Shown here: positions 56,733 through 64,000 of the stretch, piece by piece | How the letters are laid out: every line of letters starts with the position of its first letter | Numbering within the stretch: the first letter of the stretch is position 1 | NCBI GenBank assembly: GCA_041691315.1 | Contig: JBEPUW010000012.1 | Location: 1-64,000, forward strand | From: Poindextera sp041691315 | Lineage (GTDB): Bacteria; Pseudomonadota; Alphaproteobacteria; Caulobacterales; Caulobacteraceae | Reading direction: 5' to 3' | DNA: 64,000 bases | The notes under the pieces: model-generated | Database searches by the model: none | Seen by the model: the letters and a program-made list of their open reading frames with translations, nothing else | What the model was told of the DNA's origin: nothing | Made by a program: the position numbers and the translations under genes

Positions 56733-57746
56733 ATGCAAGATCGAGCGCCAGCGGGGTCCACCAAGCGCCCACCGTGGGTACGGGCGGCGCTGGCGCTCTT
56801 GTCCCTGATCATCTTCATTTTCGCGGCGCGGGTTCTGGTCGCGCAGTTCAGTTCGTTGCGTCTGGCCTCGGTGCTCAGCGCCGCCCACCGCTGGGGCGGG
56901 CGTCTACCGTCGGCGCTGGCGCTATGCGGCCTGAGCTTTCTGGTGGTGGGCGTCATCGAATGGCGCGCCTTGCGCTGGGCCAAGGCGCGCTTGTCAATCG
57001 GCACGGCGTTCCGCGTCTCCTTCATCGCCAACGGGATTGCGCACAGTCTTGGCGCGACGGCCCTGGTCGCCGGCGCGGTCCGGGCCCGGCTCTACGCCCG
57101 CTACCGGGTCGATCTGACCACGGTCGCGACCGTGACCGCTTTTCAAACGGTCACCTCGGGATTGGGATTCGCCACCCTGGCCGGCGTCGTCGCGCTCACC
57201 GCGCAAGGGCCGGCGGGTCCGGCCGGCCCGTTGGTGGGCGGGCTGATGATCGCCGGCGTGGCGGCCTATCTGCTCGCCTGCCGACTGGCCCGCGGGTCGC
57301 TCAAGCTGTTCGGCCGGTCGTTCGAGCTGCCGACGACCTCGGATGCCCTGGCTCAGATCGGGCTTGGAACCGTGGACAACGGCCTGGCGATGTCGGCGCT
57401 CTGGGTGCTGCTGCCAGCCGGCGCGGTCGCCTATCGCCGCTTCATCTCCGACTATGTGGTGGCCTATCTGGGCGGCGCCCTTTCCGGCGTCCCCGGCGGG
57501 TTGGGACCGTTCGAAGGCCTCATGGCCCAGCTGCTCCCGTCGATGGACAAGGGCGGCCTGGTCGCTGCCTTCCTGGGTTTCAGACTGGTGTTCTACATCC
57601 TGCCGCTCATGCTCTCGGGTATGCTGTTCCTGATCGACCTGGTCCTGGAGCGCCGCCAATCCCGCCGGTCCGTGGTCGAACCCGCGACCGGGCTCGCGGC
57701 CGCCAAACCCAGCACCGCCTCGGTTGCTGCAACAAACCCAGACTAG
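56733..57746 (+). CDS. UPF0104/YbhN-like membrane protein (LPG synthase TM domain family)
   Basis: A 337-aa protein with about eight helices. Motifs FIANGIAHSLGATALVAGAV and GALSGVPGGLGPFEGL are the hallmark of the lysylphosphatidylglycerol synthase membrane domain (MprF flippase-like) and of stand-alone UPF0104 proteins. It may flip or modify a lipid. The gene ends 52 bp before the five-gene RibD-to-GCHII operon and is on the same strand, so it may be the first gene of that unit. With a phosphatidyltransferase in the operon, a lipid role is plausible. Confidence 0.8.
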   Translation: MQDRAPAGSTKRPPWVRAALALLSLIIFIFAARVLVAQFSSLRLASVLSAAHRWGGRLPSALALCGLSFLVVGVIEWRALRWAKARLSIGTAFRVSFIANGIAHSLGATALVAGAVRARLYARYRVDLTTVATVTAFQTVTSGLGFATLAGVVALTAQGPAGPAGPLVGGLMIAGVAAYLLACRLARGSLKLFGRSFELPTTSDALAQIGLGTVDNGLAMSALWVLLPAGAVAYRRFISDYVVAYLGGALSGVPGGLGPFEGLMAQLLPSMDKGGLVAAFLGFRLVFYILPLMLSGMLFLIDLVLERRQSRRSVVEPATGLAAAKPSTASVAATNPD

Positions 57747-57798
57747 GCGCGTTGCAAAAGGCTGAACAGGTCTTCGCCTGTGGGTCCGAAGGCCTCGC

Positions 57799-58467
57799 AT
57801 GCCTGAAATCACCACCCTTTCTGAGCTGACGATCGACGGAAAGATGTCGCTGGGCGGCGGCGCTTCCAGCAAGGACCTGTTTCAGTTCTATGGCGAGGAT
57901 CTGCGCGCCTGGTTCCACGGGCAGCGCGCCCGGCACGACGCCATCATGGTCGGGGCTGGCACGGTCAGGTGCGACGATCCGGAGCTGACCGTGCGCTATG
58001 CCGAGGGCGTGAACCCTTTACGAGTGGTTCTGTCGTCCAATGGGGATCTGCCGATCGACGCCCGCCTGTTGAACGATGGCCTGCCGACGCTGGTCGCGGT
58101 TTCGCGCCAGGCGAGCGACCGGGCCGTGGCGGCCCTCAGCGCCAAGCCCGGCGTCGAGGTCATTCGCTGCGGCGATCGGCGGGTCGACCTGGTCGAGCTG
58201 ATGGCCGCGCTGGACGCGCGCGGCGTCCGCACCCTGATGGTCGAGGGCGGCTCGCGCCTGTTGCACAGCCTGTTCGAGGCCGGCCTGGTCTCGCAGATCT
58301 TCATCAAGCACATCCCGGTCATTTCGGGCGCGCTGAACGCCCCGACCTACCTGAAGGCCGGCAAAGGCGGGTCGACGCTGTCGCTGTCGCAATGGCGCCT
58401 GATCGACCTCTTCATGAAGAGCGGCGTCGGGGTATCCGTCTATCGGCCGCTCGCGGTGGCGGCATGA
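57799..58467 (+). CDS. RibD C-terminal/dihydrofolate-reductase-fold reductase
   Basis: A 222-aa NADPH-binding reductase of the RibD_C family. SELTIDGKMSLGGGASSKDL resembles the substrate loop, HDAIMVGAGTVRCDDPELTV the family core, and LMVEGGSRLLHSLFEAGLVS the NADPH/phosphate loop. In riboflavin synthesis this domain reduces the ribosyl group of an aminopyrimidine nucleotide to a ribityl. It is free-standing (no deaminase domain), like fungal/archaeal ArfC. Its stop overlaps the next gene by 4 bp (ATGA). It is the first of five coupled genes. Confidence 0.85.
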   Translation: MPEITTLSELTIDGKMSLGGGASSKDLFQFYGEDLRAWFHGQRARHDAIMVGAGTVRCDDPELTVRYAEGVNPLRVVLSSNGDLPIDARLLNDGLPTLVAVSRQASDRAVAALSAKPGVEVIRCGDRRVDLVELMAALDARGVRTLMVEGGSRLLHSLFEAGLVSQIFIKHIPVISGALNAPTYLKAGKGGSTLSLSQWRLIDLFMKSGVGVSVYRPLAVAA

Positions 58468-59690
58468 TCGCCGTGGGTGAAATCGAACGGATCGGCCAGG
58501 CCTTGGCCTGCCGGACCGGCGCCGATCCGTTTCCGATCTGGGACCTGCGCATCGACGCCGACCTGTCGAGCCCGGCGACGGATCTGGCCAGCCTGCATCA
58601 CGCCAAGCACCAGACCCTGATGCGGGCCTACCAGGCGCGCTATGTGCTGCTGCCGAGCCAGGGCGGCTCCATCCTGGCCCGGCTGAAGCGGCACTACGAT
58701 CCGGCGGAAATGGCCCGGCTCGAGGCCCTGCGCGCCGGCCTGGAGTTGGAGTTGATCGCCCCGCAAGCCCGGGCCGCGATTGCTGCGACAGCCGGGCATG
58801 ACGTCGCCGCCTATGCCGAAGGTCTGCTGCCGAAGTTGCGCGACGCGCCCGAAAACGCCTTCACCGCCTTCCTGCGGACGGACGCCAATCGCGCGCACCA
58901 CTATCGCGACTTTCTGGTGCAGTCCTCGGCCGACCTGCTTGCCGAGGCCTCGGCCTCGGCCCTGGGCGTCGTCGGCGCCTTTGGCGCGCCACAGTCGGCC
59001 CTCTTCCGCATCCTGATCGATGAATTCGGCTACGGCGCCCACGGCCGTAAACACAGCGTTCTCTACCAGGCGGTGATGCGCGATTTTGGGCTTATCGACG
59101 AATACAACGCCTATTGGCCGCTGTTCGATACGGCCACGCTCGAGCTGCACAATACGATCCACTACCTCTTCCAGAACCCGAGAAATATTTTTCTCCAGGT
59201 GGGCTTCCTGCTGTTCGCCGAGACCGCCTACCAGCGCTCGACCGCGGATCATTTCCGCTACCTGCGGGAATTTCACCCCGACGTGGACGCGCGGTACTTT
59301 GGCGAACACGCCCATATCGACCTGCATCACACCCGCATGATCGTCGACGAGGTCGCCGCCCCGCTGGTCGCCGCCTACGGCGACGAGGTGGGCGGTGAAA
59401 TCGTCGCGGGCGCCGAATTGACCAGCGCCGCCTTCGCCACGGCCGGGGCGCACCTGCTGGCGGTCAGTCAGGCTTTCGCCGCCGCCGTTGTCGCCGGTGA
59501 CGCAGTCTATGCGACACCCCAAAGCCTCACGACAGCAACCGCCCTGACGCCGACGGCGGCCGCCCGATTGGGCGAGGCAACGGCACTGATCCAGGTTGGC
59601 GGCCTTGGACGTATCACCTCTGGGGCAGCCTTCGCGAGGTTCCCATCCGGAGCCCTGGGCCGCCTGATGGATGCCGAGGCTTCGACGTGA
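58464..59690 (+). CDS. Iron-containing redox enzyme, haem-oxygenase-like fold
   Basis: A 408-aa protein. The central part is predicted all-helical, with paired metal-binding sites expected in LFRILIDEFGYGAHGRKHSV, TLELHNTIHYLFQNPRNIF, FLLFAETAYQRST and the motif GEHAHIDLHHTRMIVDEVAA. This pattern of Glu and His matches the haem-oxygenase-like diiron oxidase superfamily, whose members N-oxygenate amines, cleave C-C bonds or make pterin- and pABA-type products. The N-terminal 100 residues and the C-terminal Ala-rich tail (~60 residues) are additional. It overlaps both neighbours by 4 bp. Confidence 0.75.
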   Translation: MIAVGEIERIGQALACRTGADPFPIWDLRIDADLSSPATDLASLHHAKHQTLMRAYQARYVLLPSQGGSILARLKRHYDPAEMARLEALRAGLELELIAPQARAAIAATAGHDVAAYAEGLLPKLRDAPENAFTAFLRTDANRAHHYRDFLVQSSADLLAEASASALGVVGAFGAPQSALFRILIDEFGYGAHGRKHSVLYQAVMRDFGLIDEYNAYWPLFDTATLELHNTIHYLFQNPRNIFLQVGFLLFAETAYQRSTADHFRYLREFHPDVDARYFGEHAHIDLHHTRMIVDEVAAPLVAAYGDEVGGEIVAGAELTSAAFATAGAHLLAVSQAFAAAVVAGDAVYATPQSLTTATALTPTAAARLGEATALIQVGGLGRITSGAAFARFPSGALGRLMDAEAST

Positions 59691-59944
59691 CCGGTACGAC
59701 CTGGATGGCCAAGGATCTGCCGCCGATCTGGCGGGACGGCGTCGAGTATTTCCTGATCGGCCATCAGGACGCGCTCTATCTCGTGGCCAACCGGTGCCCG
59801 CACCGCGGCGGGTCCCTGAAGTTCGGCTTCGTCAACGCGGCTGACGAGATTGTCTGCCCTTTGCATCACCAGGCGACGCCGGTGTCGCGGCTGATCGGCC
59901 TGCCCACCACCATCCGCCTCGAAGAGCGGCAGACCGCGCTATGA
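59687..59944 (+). CDS. Small Rieske [2Fe-2S] protein
   Basis: An 85-aa protein with both Rieske motifs: Cys37-x-His39 (RCPHRGGSLKFG) and Cys57-x2-His60 (EIVCPLHHQATP). These bind one [2Fe-2S] cluster with two Cys and two His. The start is GTG 59687, inside a GTGA overlap with the upstream stop; its own stop overlaps the next ATG. It is shorter than typical Rieske ferredoxins (~105 aa), missing part of the C-terminal sheet. It probably gives electrons to the diiron enzyme encoded just before it. Confidence 0.85.
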   Translation: MTGTTWMAKDLPPIWRDGVEYFLIGHQDALYLVANRCPHRGGSLKFGFVNAADEIVCPLHHQATPVSRLIGLPTTIRLEERQTAL

Positions 59945-60555
59945 CGACACCGGCCATGCCGCTCTGGCGAACGATGATCGCCGAGGGTGGCGGGCTCAAG
60001 CTCGCCAATCTCGTGACCTTGTCGCGGGCGGTGCTTATCGCACCGATCTTCGGTCTGCTGGCGACCGGCCAGGGGCTGGCGGCGCTCGGCGTCTATGCGA
60101 TCGCCGCCAGCACCGATCTCATCGACGGCTGGCTGGCCCGCCGCGCCGGTAGAACCTCCGCCTTCGGGGCGCAACTCGACGCCGTGGTCGACAATCTGTT
60201 CTCTCTGGCCATCCTTGGCTTTTTGCTGCTGGCCTATCCCGGCCTGGCCCAACGCCATATGGCGGCGCTCGTGGTGCTGTTCGCCGGGCCGCTGGCCTAT
60301 CTGGCGGCGTCGTGGCTGCTCAAGCGCCGGTTCCTCATGTTCCATTTCCTGTCCGCCAAGGCTGGCGCGGTGCTGCTGTTCTGCCTGTGGCCGTTGGTGG
60401 CGCTGACCCACACCGAGGTCTGGATACCGCTCACCGCCGCGCTCGTCGGCCTGAGCCGGCTGGAACAGCTGATCTTCATCTTTCGCGGTGGGCTGGACCT
60501 GGACGCGCCACACGGTCTTGCGCCGATCCCGTCCGGCCTGGAGTTGAAGTCATGA
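59941..60555 (+). CDS. CDP-alcohol phosphatidyltransferase
   Basis: A 204-aa membrane enzyme with the complete CDP-alcohol phosphotransferase motif, Asp62-Gly63-x2-Ala66-Arg67-x8-Gly76-x3-Asp80-x3-Asp84 (DGWLARRAGRTSAFGAQLDA). It contains about five to six helices (e.g. AVLIAPIFGLLATGQGL and YLAASWLLKRRF). The family joins a CDP-linked lipid or alcohol to a hydroxyl acceptor, as in phosphatidylglycerophosphate or phosphatidylinositol synthesis. Located between a Rieske protein and a GTP-cyclohydrolase-like gene, its acceptor may be a product of the operon. It overlaps both neighbours by 4 bp. Confidence 0.85.
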   Translation: MTTPAMPLWRTMIAEGGGLKLANLVTLSRAVLIAPIFGLLATGQGLAALGVYAIAASTDLIDGWLARRAGRTSAFGAQLDAVVDNLFSLAILGFLLLAYPGLAQRHMAALVVLFAGPLAYLAASWLLKRRFLMFHFLSAKAGAVLLFCLWPLVALTHTEVWIPLTAALVGLSRLEQLIFIFRGGLDLDAPHGLAPIPSGLELKS

Positions 60556-61697
60556 GCCGCACGCCCCCCGCGATCGTCTGGGGCGCCCGCGACGCGCGGA
60601 CCCGCGGGCCGGTCGTCGCCGGCCTCGACGCCGGCGCGGCGCGTAACGCCATCGGCGTTCACGCCGGCGCCTTCGGGATCTACAATGCCTTGGGCGTGGC
60701 GACCGGCGCGCTGTCGAAGTGGCATCGCCCGAACCTGGCCGGCACCGAACCCAGCGTCGATATCGGCCCCTCCGAACAGTGGTTCGATCCGGGCAAGATC
60801 GTCACCTTCGATCCCTGGGGTCATCTGGTCGCCGAGGTGTTCGCGGAGGATCTTCGTCGCGGCCTGGATATCCGCCCGAGCATCGCGGTGACCACGGGCC
60901 ATCTGCGGATGGCGGAAATCGACGAGGCGGTCCGTCGTGGGCGCCTGGTCCGCGACGGACGCATTCTCACCAGCGGCGGCGACATCCGGGTGACCAAGAT
61001 CGCCATCGAGCCCGTCTGGTGGCTGCCCGGCGTCGCGGCGCGGCTGGGCCTGGATGAGGCGGTGCTGCGCGATGGTCTCTACCGCTACACCGACGGCATG
61101 TATCCGGCGCTGCAGACGGACCCGGATCGCAAGGTCTTTCTGCCGCCGATCGGCGGGGTCAGCGTCTATCTGTTCGGTTCGCCGGCGCTGCTCGGCGACC
61201 GGCGGACGAAGGTCACCTGCCGCATACACGACGAATGCAGCGGTTCGGACGTATTCGGCTCCGATCTTTGCACCTGCCGCCCCTATCTGGCGTTCGGCGT
61301 CGAAGAGGCCATCCGTTCGGCCCAGGCCGGCGGTCTCGGCGTGGTGGCCTATAACCGCAAGGAGGGACGGGCGCTTGGCGAGGTGGTCAAGCTCTTGGTC
61401 TATAACGCGCGCGCCGTCGGCGGCGACCGCGCCGACACCTACTTCAATCGCACCCGAAACGTCGCCGGCGTCTGCGACATGCGGTTTCAGACCCTGTCGA
61501 CAGATGTGCTGCACTGGTTAGGCCTGGAGCGCATCGACCGCTGGATTTCGATGAGCAACATGAAGTCCGACGCCCTGGCGGATGCCGGCATTCAGATCGT
61601 TCACCAGGTGGCGATCCCCGAAGACAAGATTCCGGCCCGGGCCGACGTCGAGATCGACGCCAAGCGAGCCGCCGGCTACTTCGTGGAGGCCCACTAA
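60552..61697 (+). CDS. GTP cyclohydrolase II-like protein (URC1-type)
   Basis: A 381-aa protein whose C-terminal ~170 residues resemble RibA. Zinc ligands are Cys229, Cys240 and Cys242 (CRIHDECSGSDVFGSDLCTC), the substrate loop is NRKEGRALGEVVKL, and Tyr297 (ADTYFNRTRN) may be the catalytic Tyr. The ~200-residue N-terminal domain is not in RibA. NVAGVCDMRFQTLSTDVLHW and the end EIDAKRAAGYF match the divergent family that includes yeast URC1 in uracil breakdown. It should open a GTP or uracil-derived ring. Last gene of the coupled operon. Confidence 0.8.
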   Translation: MSRTPPAIVWGARDARTRGPVVAGLDAGAARNAIGVHAGAFGIYNALGVATGALSKWHRPNLAGTEPSVDIGPSEQWFDPGKIVTFDPWGHLVAEVFAEDLRRGLDIRPSIAVTTGHLRMAEIDEAVRRGRLVRDGRILTSGGDIRVTKIAIEPVWWLPGVAARLGLDEAVLRDGLYRYTDGMYPALQTDPDRKVFLPPIGGVSVYLFGSPALLGDRRTKVTCRIHDECSGSDVFGSDLCTCRPYLAFGVEEAIRSAQAGGLGVVAYNRKEGRALGEVVKLLVYNARAVGGDRADTYFNRTRNVAGVCDMRFQTLSTDVLHWLGLERIDRWISMSNMKSDALADAGIQIVHQVAIPEDKIPARADVEIDAKRAAGYFVEAH

Positions 61698-61737
61698 CGG
61701 GTTCGAAGCCAGCGATCAGGGCGGCAGAGCCAGTTTC

Positions 61738-62241
61738 CTACGATCCGATCTTGCCGCGGACGCGCGTCTCGACCGCCGTTAGAGCCGTGGTCACATCCGG
61801 CGCTTTTTCGAGCGTTGCATCGAATGCCTGCAGGTCTTTGGTGTTGATGCGCCGCTCGGCGCTTGGCCGCGTCCATTCGAGGCCGATCTGACGGCCCAGC
61901 TGGCAGGCCCGCATTGCGACTTGCGAGCGCTGCGGCGCCGGCGCGCGAGCGGTCAGCGTGCGCACCACCTGGTTCCAATAGGGTGCGCCGGACCGGCAGC
62001 GCAGGACGGAAAGTCCGGTACACTCGCCGGTCCAGAACCGCCGGTACCAGGCCGACTGAAGCTGGTCCTCGAAGGCCGGCGCCGCCGCCGTCGCGCACGG
62101 CGGTTGCACATAGGTCTGGCCGGACGCGGGGGCCGCCATGACCAGGCAAAGCAGCGACAAACATCCCGTGGCCGAGGCATAGCGGCGCGCGGCGCCCGCA
62201 TGGCGTCTGGCGGGGCGTGGGCGGGTGTCGGTCAAGAGCAT
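61738..62241 (-). CDS. Secreted hypothetical protein
   Basis: A 167-aa protein with a delayed Sec signal (basic N-terminus, then GCLSLLCLVMAAPASGQ). The mature domain has five Cys (QPPCATAA, TGECTG, LRCRSGAPY, AMRACQLG) and an Arg/Trp-rich surface, suggesting disulfides in the periplasm. The C-terminal part (INTKDLQAFDATLEKAPDVT, ALTAVETRVRGKIGS) is helical. It converges on the end of the GCHII-like gene (40-bp gap). I know no family for it. ATG 62241 is the likely start. Confidence 0.6.
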   Translation of the reverse strand: MLLTDTRPRPARRHAGAARRYASATGCLSLLCLVMAAPASGQTYVQPPCATAAAPAFEDQLQSAWYRRFWTGECTGLSVLRCRSGAPYWNQVVRTLTARAPAPQRSQVAMRACQLGRQIGLEWTRPSAERRINTKDLQAFDATLEKAPDVTTALTAVETRVRGKIGS

Positions 62242-62361
62242 CTCCGATGCGGATTCGAGTGCTCAATCCCGCACGCGATCGAATGTTCCGGTTCAGTCTC
62301 CTGCACACATCCGCGACCGCCCGCGATAGGATGGCGGCCACTTGCCAGAAGGACCCGGTCG

Positions 62362-62745
62362 ATGCGGTTGAACCAAGTCACCGTCACCCTGCCCGATCTC
62401 GACGCCGGCTGGCGCTTCTACAGCGGTCTCGGTCTCATCCCGATCGTCGATTCCAGGCCGGACTATGTGCGCTTCGTCTGTCCGGACGGCGACGCGACGT
62501 TTTCGCTGCATCGAGGCGACGAGCGCGGCGGCGGGATCACGGTCTATTTCGAGTGCGACGATCTGGAGGAGCGGGTCGCAGCGCTCAAGTCCGCCGGCTA
62601 CGTTTTCACCAGCCCGCCGACCGACCGGACCTGGCTTTGGCGCGAGGCCGAGCTGTTCGATCCCGGCGGCAACCGCGTGCTGCTCTACCTCGCCAGGGAA
62701 AACCGCCTGAACCCGCCGTGGCGGCTGCCGGACGGCGACCGCTAG
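62362..62745 (+). CDS. VOC-family (glyoxalase/bleomycin-resistance fold) protein
   Basis: A 127-aa vicinal-oxygen-chelate protein with the paired beta-alpha-beta-beta-beta modules: LNQVTVTLPDLDAGWRFYSG, LGLIPIVDSRPDYVRFVCPD, GGITVYFECDDLEERVAALK, and WREAELFDPGGNRVLLYLAR. The last Glu and first-strand residues may coordinate a metal. Members are dioxygenases, glyoxalases or binding proteins. ATG 62362 is selected; the upstream part of the frame is a shadow of the secreted protein gene. Confidence 0.8.
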   Translation: MRLNQVTVTLPDLDAGWRFYSGLGLIPIVDSRPDYVRFVCPDGDATFSLHRGDERGGGITVYFECDDLEERVAALKSAGYVFTSPPTDRTWLWREAELFDPGGNRVLLYLARENRLNPPWRLPDGDR

Positions 62746-62903
62746 CCGGCGCTCCTGGCCCGCTGGTCCAACAGGTCGTCGAACGCCTGACGCAGGTCGC
62801 TCAGGTGCTCTTCGAACAGCGTTGGGGGGTCGATCTCGCCTGAATTGCCCTCGGCCTGTTCGCGGGTGATGGTCAGGCCGATCCGTGTGGCGACCGGGAT
62901 CAT
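62742..62903 (-). CDS. Possible small protein, 53 aa
   Basis: A short minus-strand frame with protein-like composition (MIPVATRIGLTITREQAEGN, then PPTLFEEHLSDLRQAFDDLL). It shares its stop region with the VOC gene (4-bp overlap of ends) and abuts the MarR remnant on the opposite strand. The product would be helical and acidic. No RBS is clear and no family is recognised; it may be a remnant. Confidence 0.35.
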   Translation of the reverse strand: MIPVATRIGLTITREQAEGNSGEIDPPTLFEEHLSDLRQAFDDLLDQRARSAG

Positions 62904-63172
62904 GTGCAGACCCCGGCACACCTGCAGCAGCTGTTCGGCGCCGCGGCCGTCAGCCGCCAGATGGCCAAGCTCGAAAGCCTCGGCCTGGTCTTCCGCCGGG
63001 GCGGCGGCTCGGACCGGCGGGTGCAACCGGCGGTGCTGACGCGCTCGGGCGGGGAGATTGTCCAGGCCATCACCACGGCCAGACGGCGGCTATTGTTCGG
63101 CGGACGAGCCTGGCCAACCTGAACCGGCGTTTGGTTAAGGCCCTTTCGGACGCGGCCCGGAAGCCCGCCTAG
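62904..63172 (+). pseudogene. MarR-family regulator remnant
   Basis: The frame from ATG 62904 contains the second half of a MarR winged HTH: AAAVSRQMAKLESLGLVFRR, then GGGSDRRVQPAVLTRSGGEI and VQAITTARRRLL. The N-terminal ~60 residues of the domain are missing, and after RRRLL the frame is lost; a different frame gives a protein-like tail (LANLNRRLVKALSDAARKPA) ending at 63172. Truncation plus frameshift mark it as a decayed gene. Regulation by it is unlikely. Confidence 0.55.
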
Positions 63173-63561
63173 CCTATCTGCGGCACGTCGCGGATATCCA
63201 TCGCCCACGGCATGGCCGAGCCGCAGAAGCCTTGCGCCTTTGGCCTCAACTCCGCCCTTTGCCGCACCGATCCGACGCGCAGATAGACGAAGGCCGGCAC
63301 CGCGCCCTTGGCGGAATAGAGCGCCGCGCCGCAGTCGCCGCAGAAGGCGGTCGCGACCTGGCCGCCGCTGTCGCCGGTCTTCAGGTAGGTCTTGGGCGCG
63401 CCGCGCAGGTCGAACTTGCCGATCAACACCGGGACGTTGACGCGATAAGGGCCCCCGGAGATCGTCTGGCAGTCCGTGCAATGGCAGATGATCACATTGT
63501 CCGGGTTGATCTCGGCCTCGTAGCTGATCGCGCCGCAATGACAGCCGCCGTCGATTTTCAT
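63169..63561 (-). CDS. GFA family protein, second copy
   Basis: A 130-aa GFA/Mss4-fold protein with zinc Cys in CHCGAISYEA, CHCTDCQTIS and CGDCGAALYS, and the FVYLRVGSVRQRAELRPKAQ segment typical of the family. Role as for other GFA proteins: possible glutathione-formaldehyde or glutathione-adduct chemistry, untested. It is on the same strand and 10 bp downstream of the quinone oxidoreductase gene, so the two may form a small detoxification operon. Confidence 0.85.
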   Translation of the reverse strand: MKIDGGCHCGAISYEAEINPDNVIICHCTDCQTISGGPYRVNVPVLIGKFDLRGAPKTYLKTGDSGGQVATAFCGDCGAALYSAKGAVPAFVYLRVGSVRQRAELRPKAQGFCGSAMPWAMDIRDVPQIG

Positions 63562-63571
63562 CGCGCCCTCC

Positions 63572-64000
63572 TCAGAGATCCGGGCGGATCACGGCCTTGC
63601 CGATCACCTTGCGCTGGCTAAGCAGATCGAAGGCTTCGCGCCAGGCCGAGAGCGGCAGTTCGGCGTGGACGCGGGGCTTGATCTTGCCCTCGTTGGCCAG
63701 GTCCCAGACCGCCTTGGCGTTCTCGCGGCCCTTTTCCGGGAACTGGCGGCCGTATTCGCCGGCGCGCACGCCCATGACCGAGAAGCCCTTGATCAGCGGC
63801 ATGTTGACCGAGACGGTCGGGATGCGGCCGGAGGTGAAGCCGACGATCAAGAGCCGGCCGTTAAAGGCGATGCAGCGGACGCTCTCGTCGAAGACGTCGC
63901 CGCCGACCGGATCGTAGATCACGTCGGCGCCATGGCCGCCGGTGGTCGCCTTGACGAAGTCGCGGAAGCCGCCGGTGACGTTGACCACCGCGTCCGGCGC
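63572..64000 (-). CDS. Zinc-type/quinone oxidoreductase, N-terminus off right edge
   Basis: The C-terminal 142 residues of an MDR-family NADPH:quinone oxidoreductase. GGHGADVIYDPVGGDVFDES is the characteristic nucleotide-domain segment, followed by NGRLLIVGFTSGRIPTVSVN and the C-terminal catalytic-domain return PRVHAELPLSAWREAFDLLS ending KAVIRPDL. Family members reduce quinones or enones in the cytosol. The start lies beyond the window. It leads into the GFA gene by a 10-bp gap. Confidence 0.85.
   Translation of the reverse strand, partial: APDAVVNVTGGFRDFVKATTGGHGADVIYDPVGGDVFDESVRCIAFNGRLLIVGFTSGRIPTVSVNMPLIKGFSVMGVRAGEYGRQFPEKGRENAKAVWDLANEGKIKPRVHAELPLSAWREAFDLLSQRKVIGKAVIRPDL

Noticed and set aside
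57799..61697. Riboflavin biosynthesis operon
   Set aside because: No ribB, ribE or ribH is present, the RibD part lacks its deaminase, and the GCHII-like protein is of the divergent branch. The added oxygenase, Rieske and lipid-type enzymes do not belong to that pathway.
1..64000. CRISPR arrays, tRNA, rRNA or known riboswitches
   Set aside because: No regularly spaced repeats with unique spacers and no cloverleaf or conserved RNA core was recognised by eye. A covariance-model scan would be decisive.

Overview
This is a high-GC chromosomal window from an alphaproteobacterium, most likely in the Caulobacterales (Caulobacter/Phenylobacterium type). The reasons are the rpmH-rnpA-yidC-engB cluster, dapD/argB with an Alphaproteobacteria-type HAD nucleotidase, an Usg protein, many small families common in that group (CHRD, DUF1993, DUF4112, DUF3008, GFA, YccF), and numerous short palindromic repeats. 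The lineage is inferred from gene content, not measured. No rRNA, tRNA or CRISPR array was found.

Layout: 1-1.4 kb holds a partial lipoprotein and small hypothetical genes. 1.8-5.2 kb is the remnant of a tailed phage: small and large terminase, spike-base protein, and a portal cut short. Its large terminase is split by a 597-bp insertion. 5.2-7.1 kb holds lower-GC unknown genes. 7.2-13.5 kb holds a CHRD protein, a LysR regulator, a tandem GNAT fusion followed by a frameshifted pyridoxamine-oxidase-like gene, a DUF2089/SHOCT unit behind an AT-rich tandem operator, and a Crp/Fnr regulator. 13.6-16.2 kb is the dapD-nucleotidase-argB operon. 16-25.5 kb is mixed metabolism: GFA, a Tat-exported epimerase, Usg, OmpA, a TonB-like protein, amidase, esterase, a spermidine-synthase-like protein, LysE, and an MTOX-type oxidase. 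25.6-31.3 kb is a complete RND efflux operon. 31.5-36 kb holds DUF4112, a lone HicB-like protein, and engB-yidC-rnpA-rpmH. 36.3-37.7 kb is a lower-GC insert carrying a broken NERD-domain gene. 37.8-56.6 kb is a mix of small membrane proteins, transporters, redox enzymes, SbmA, and Pit with its DUF47 partner, divided by repeats.

Two things stand out. First, at least ten composite palindromic elements are scattered through the window. Each has a left arm starting CGTCATGGCCCG and an inverted right arm ending GGGCCATGACGG. One of them (47298-47692) carries a GIY-YIG endonuclease gene whose stop codon lies inside the right arm, and another sits inside the terminase insertion. They look like REP doublets/MITEs that could depend on a GIY-YIG nuclease. 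Second, 57.8-61.7 kb is a tightly coupled five-gene operon in which every junction is a 4-bp overlap: a RibD-type reductase, a haem-oxygenase-like iron enzyme, a tiny Rieske protein, a CDP-alcohol phosphatidyltransferase, and a divergent GTP-cyclohydrolase-II-like protein. A membrane-protein gene lies just upstream. The set suggests a GTP- or pyrimidine-derived small molecule, possibly lipid-linked, and I do not recognise it as a known pathway.
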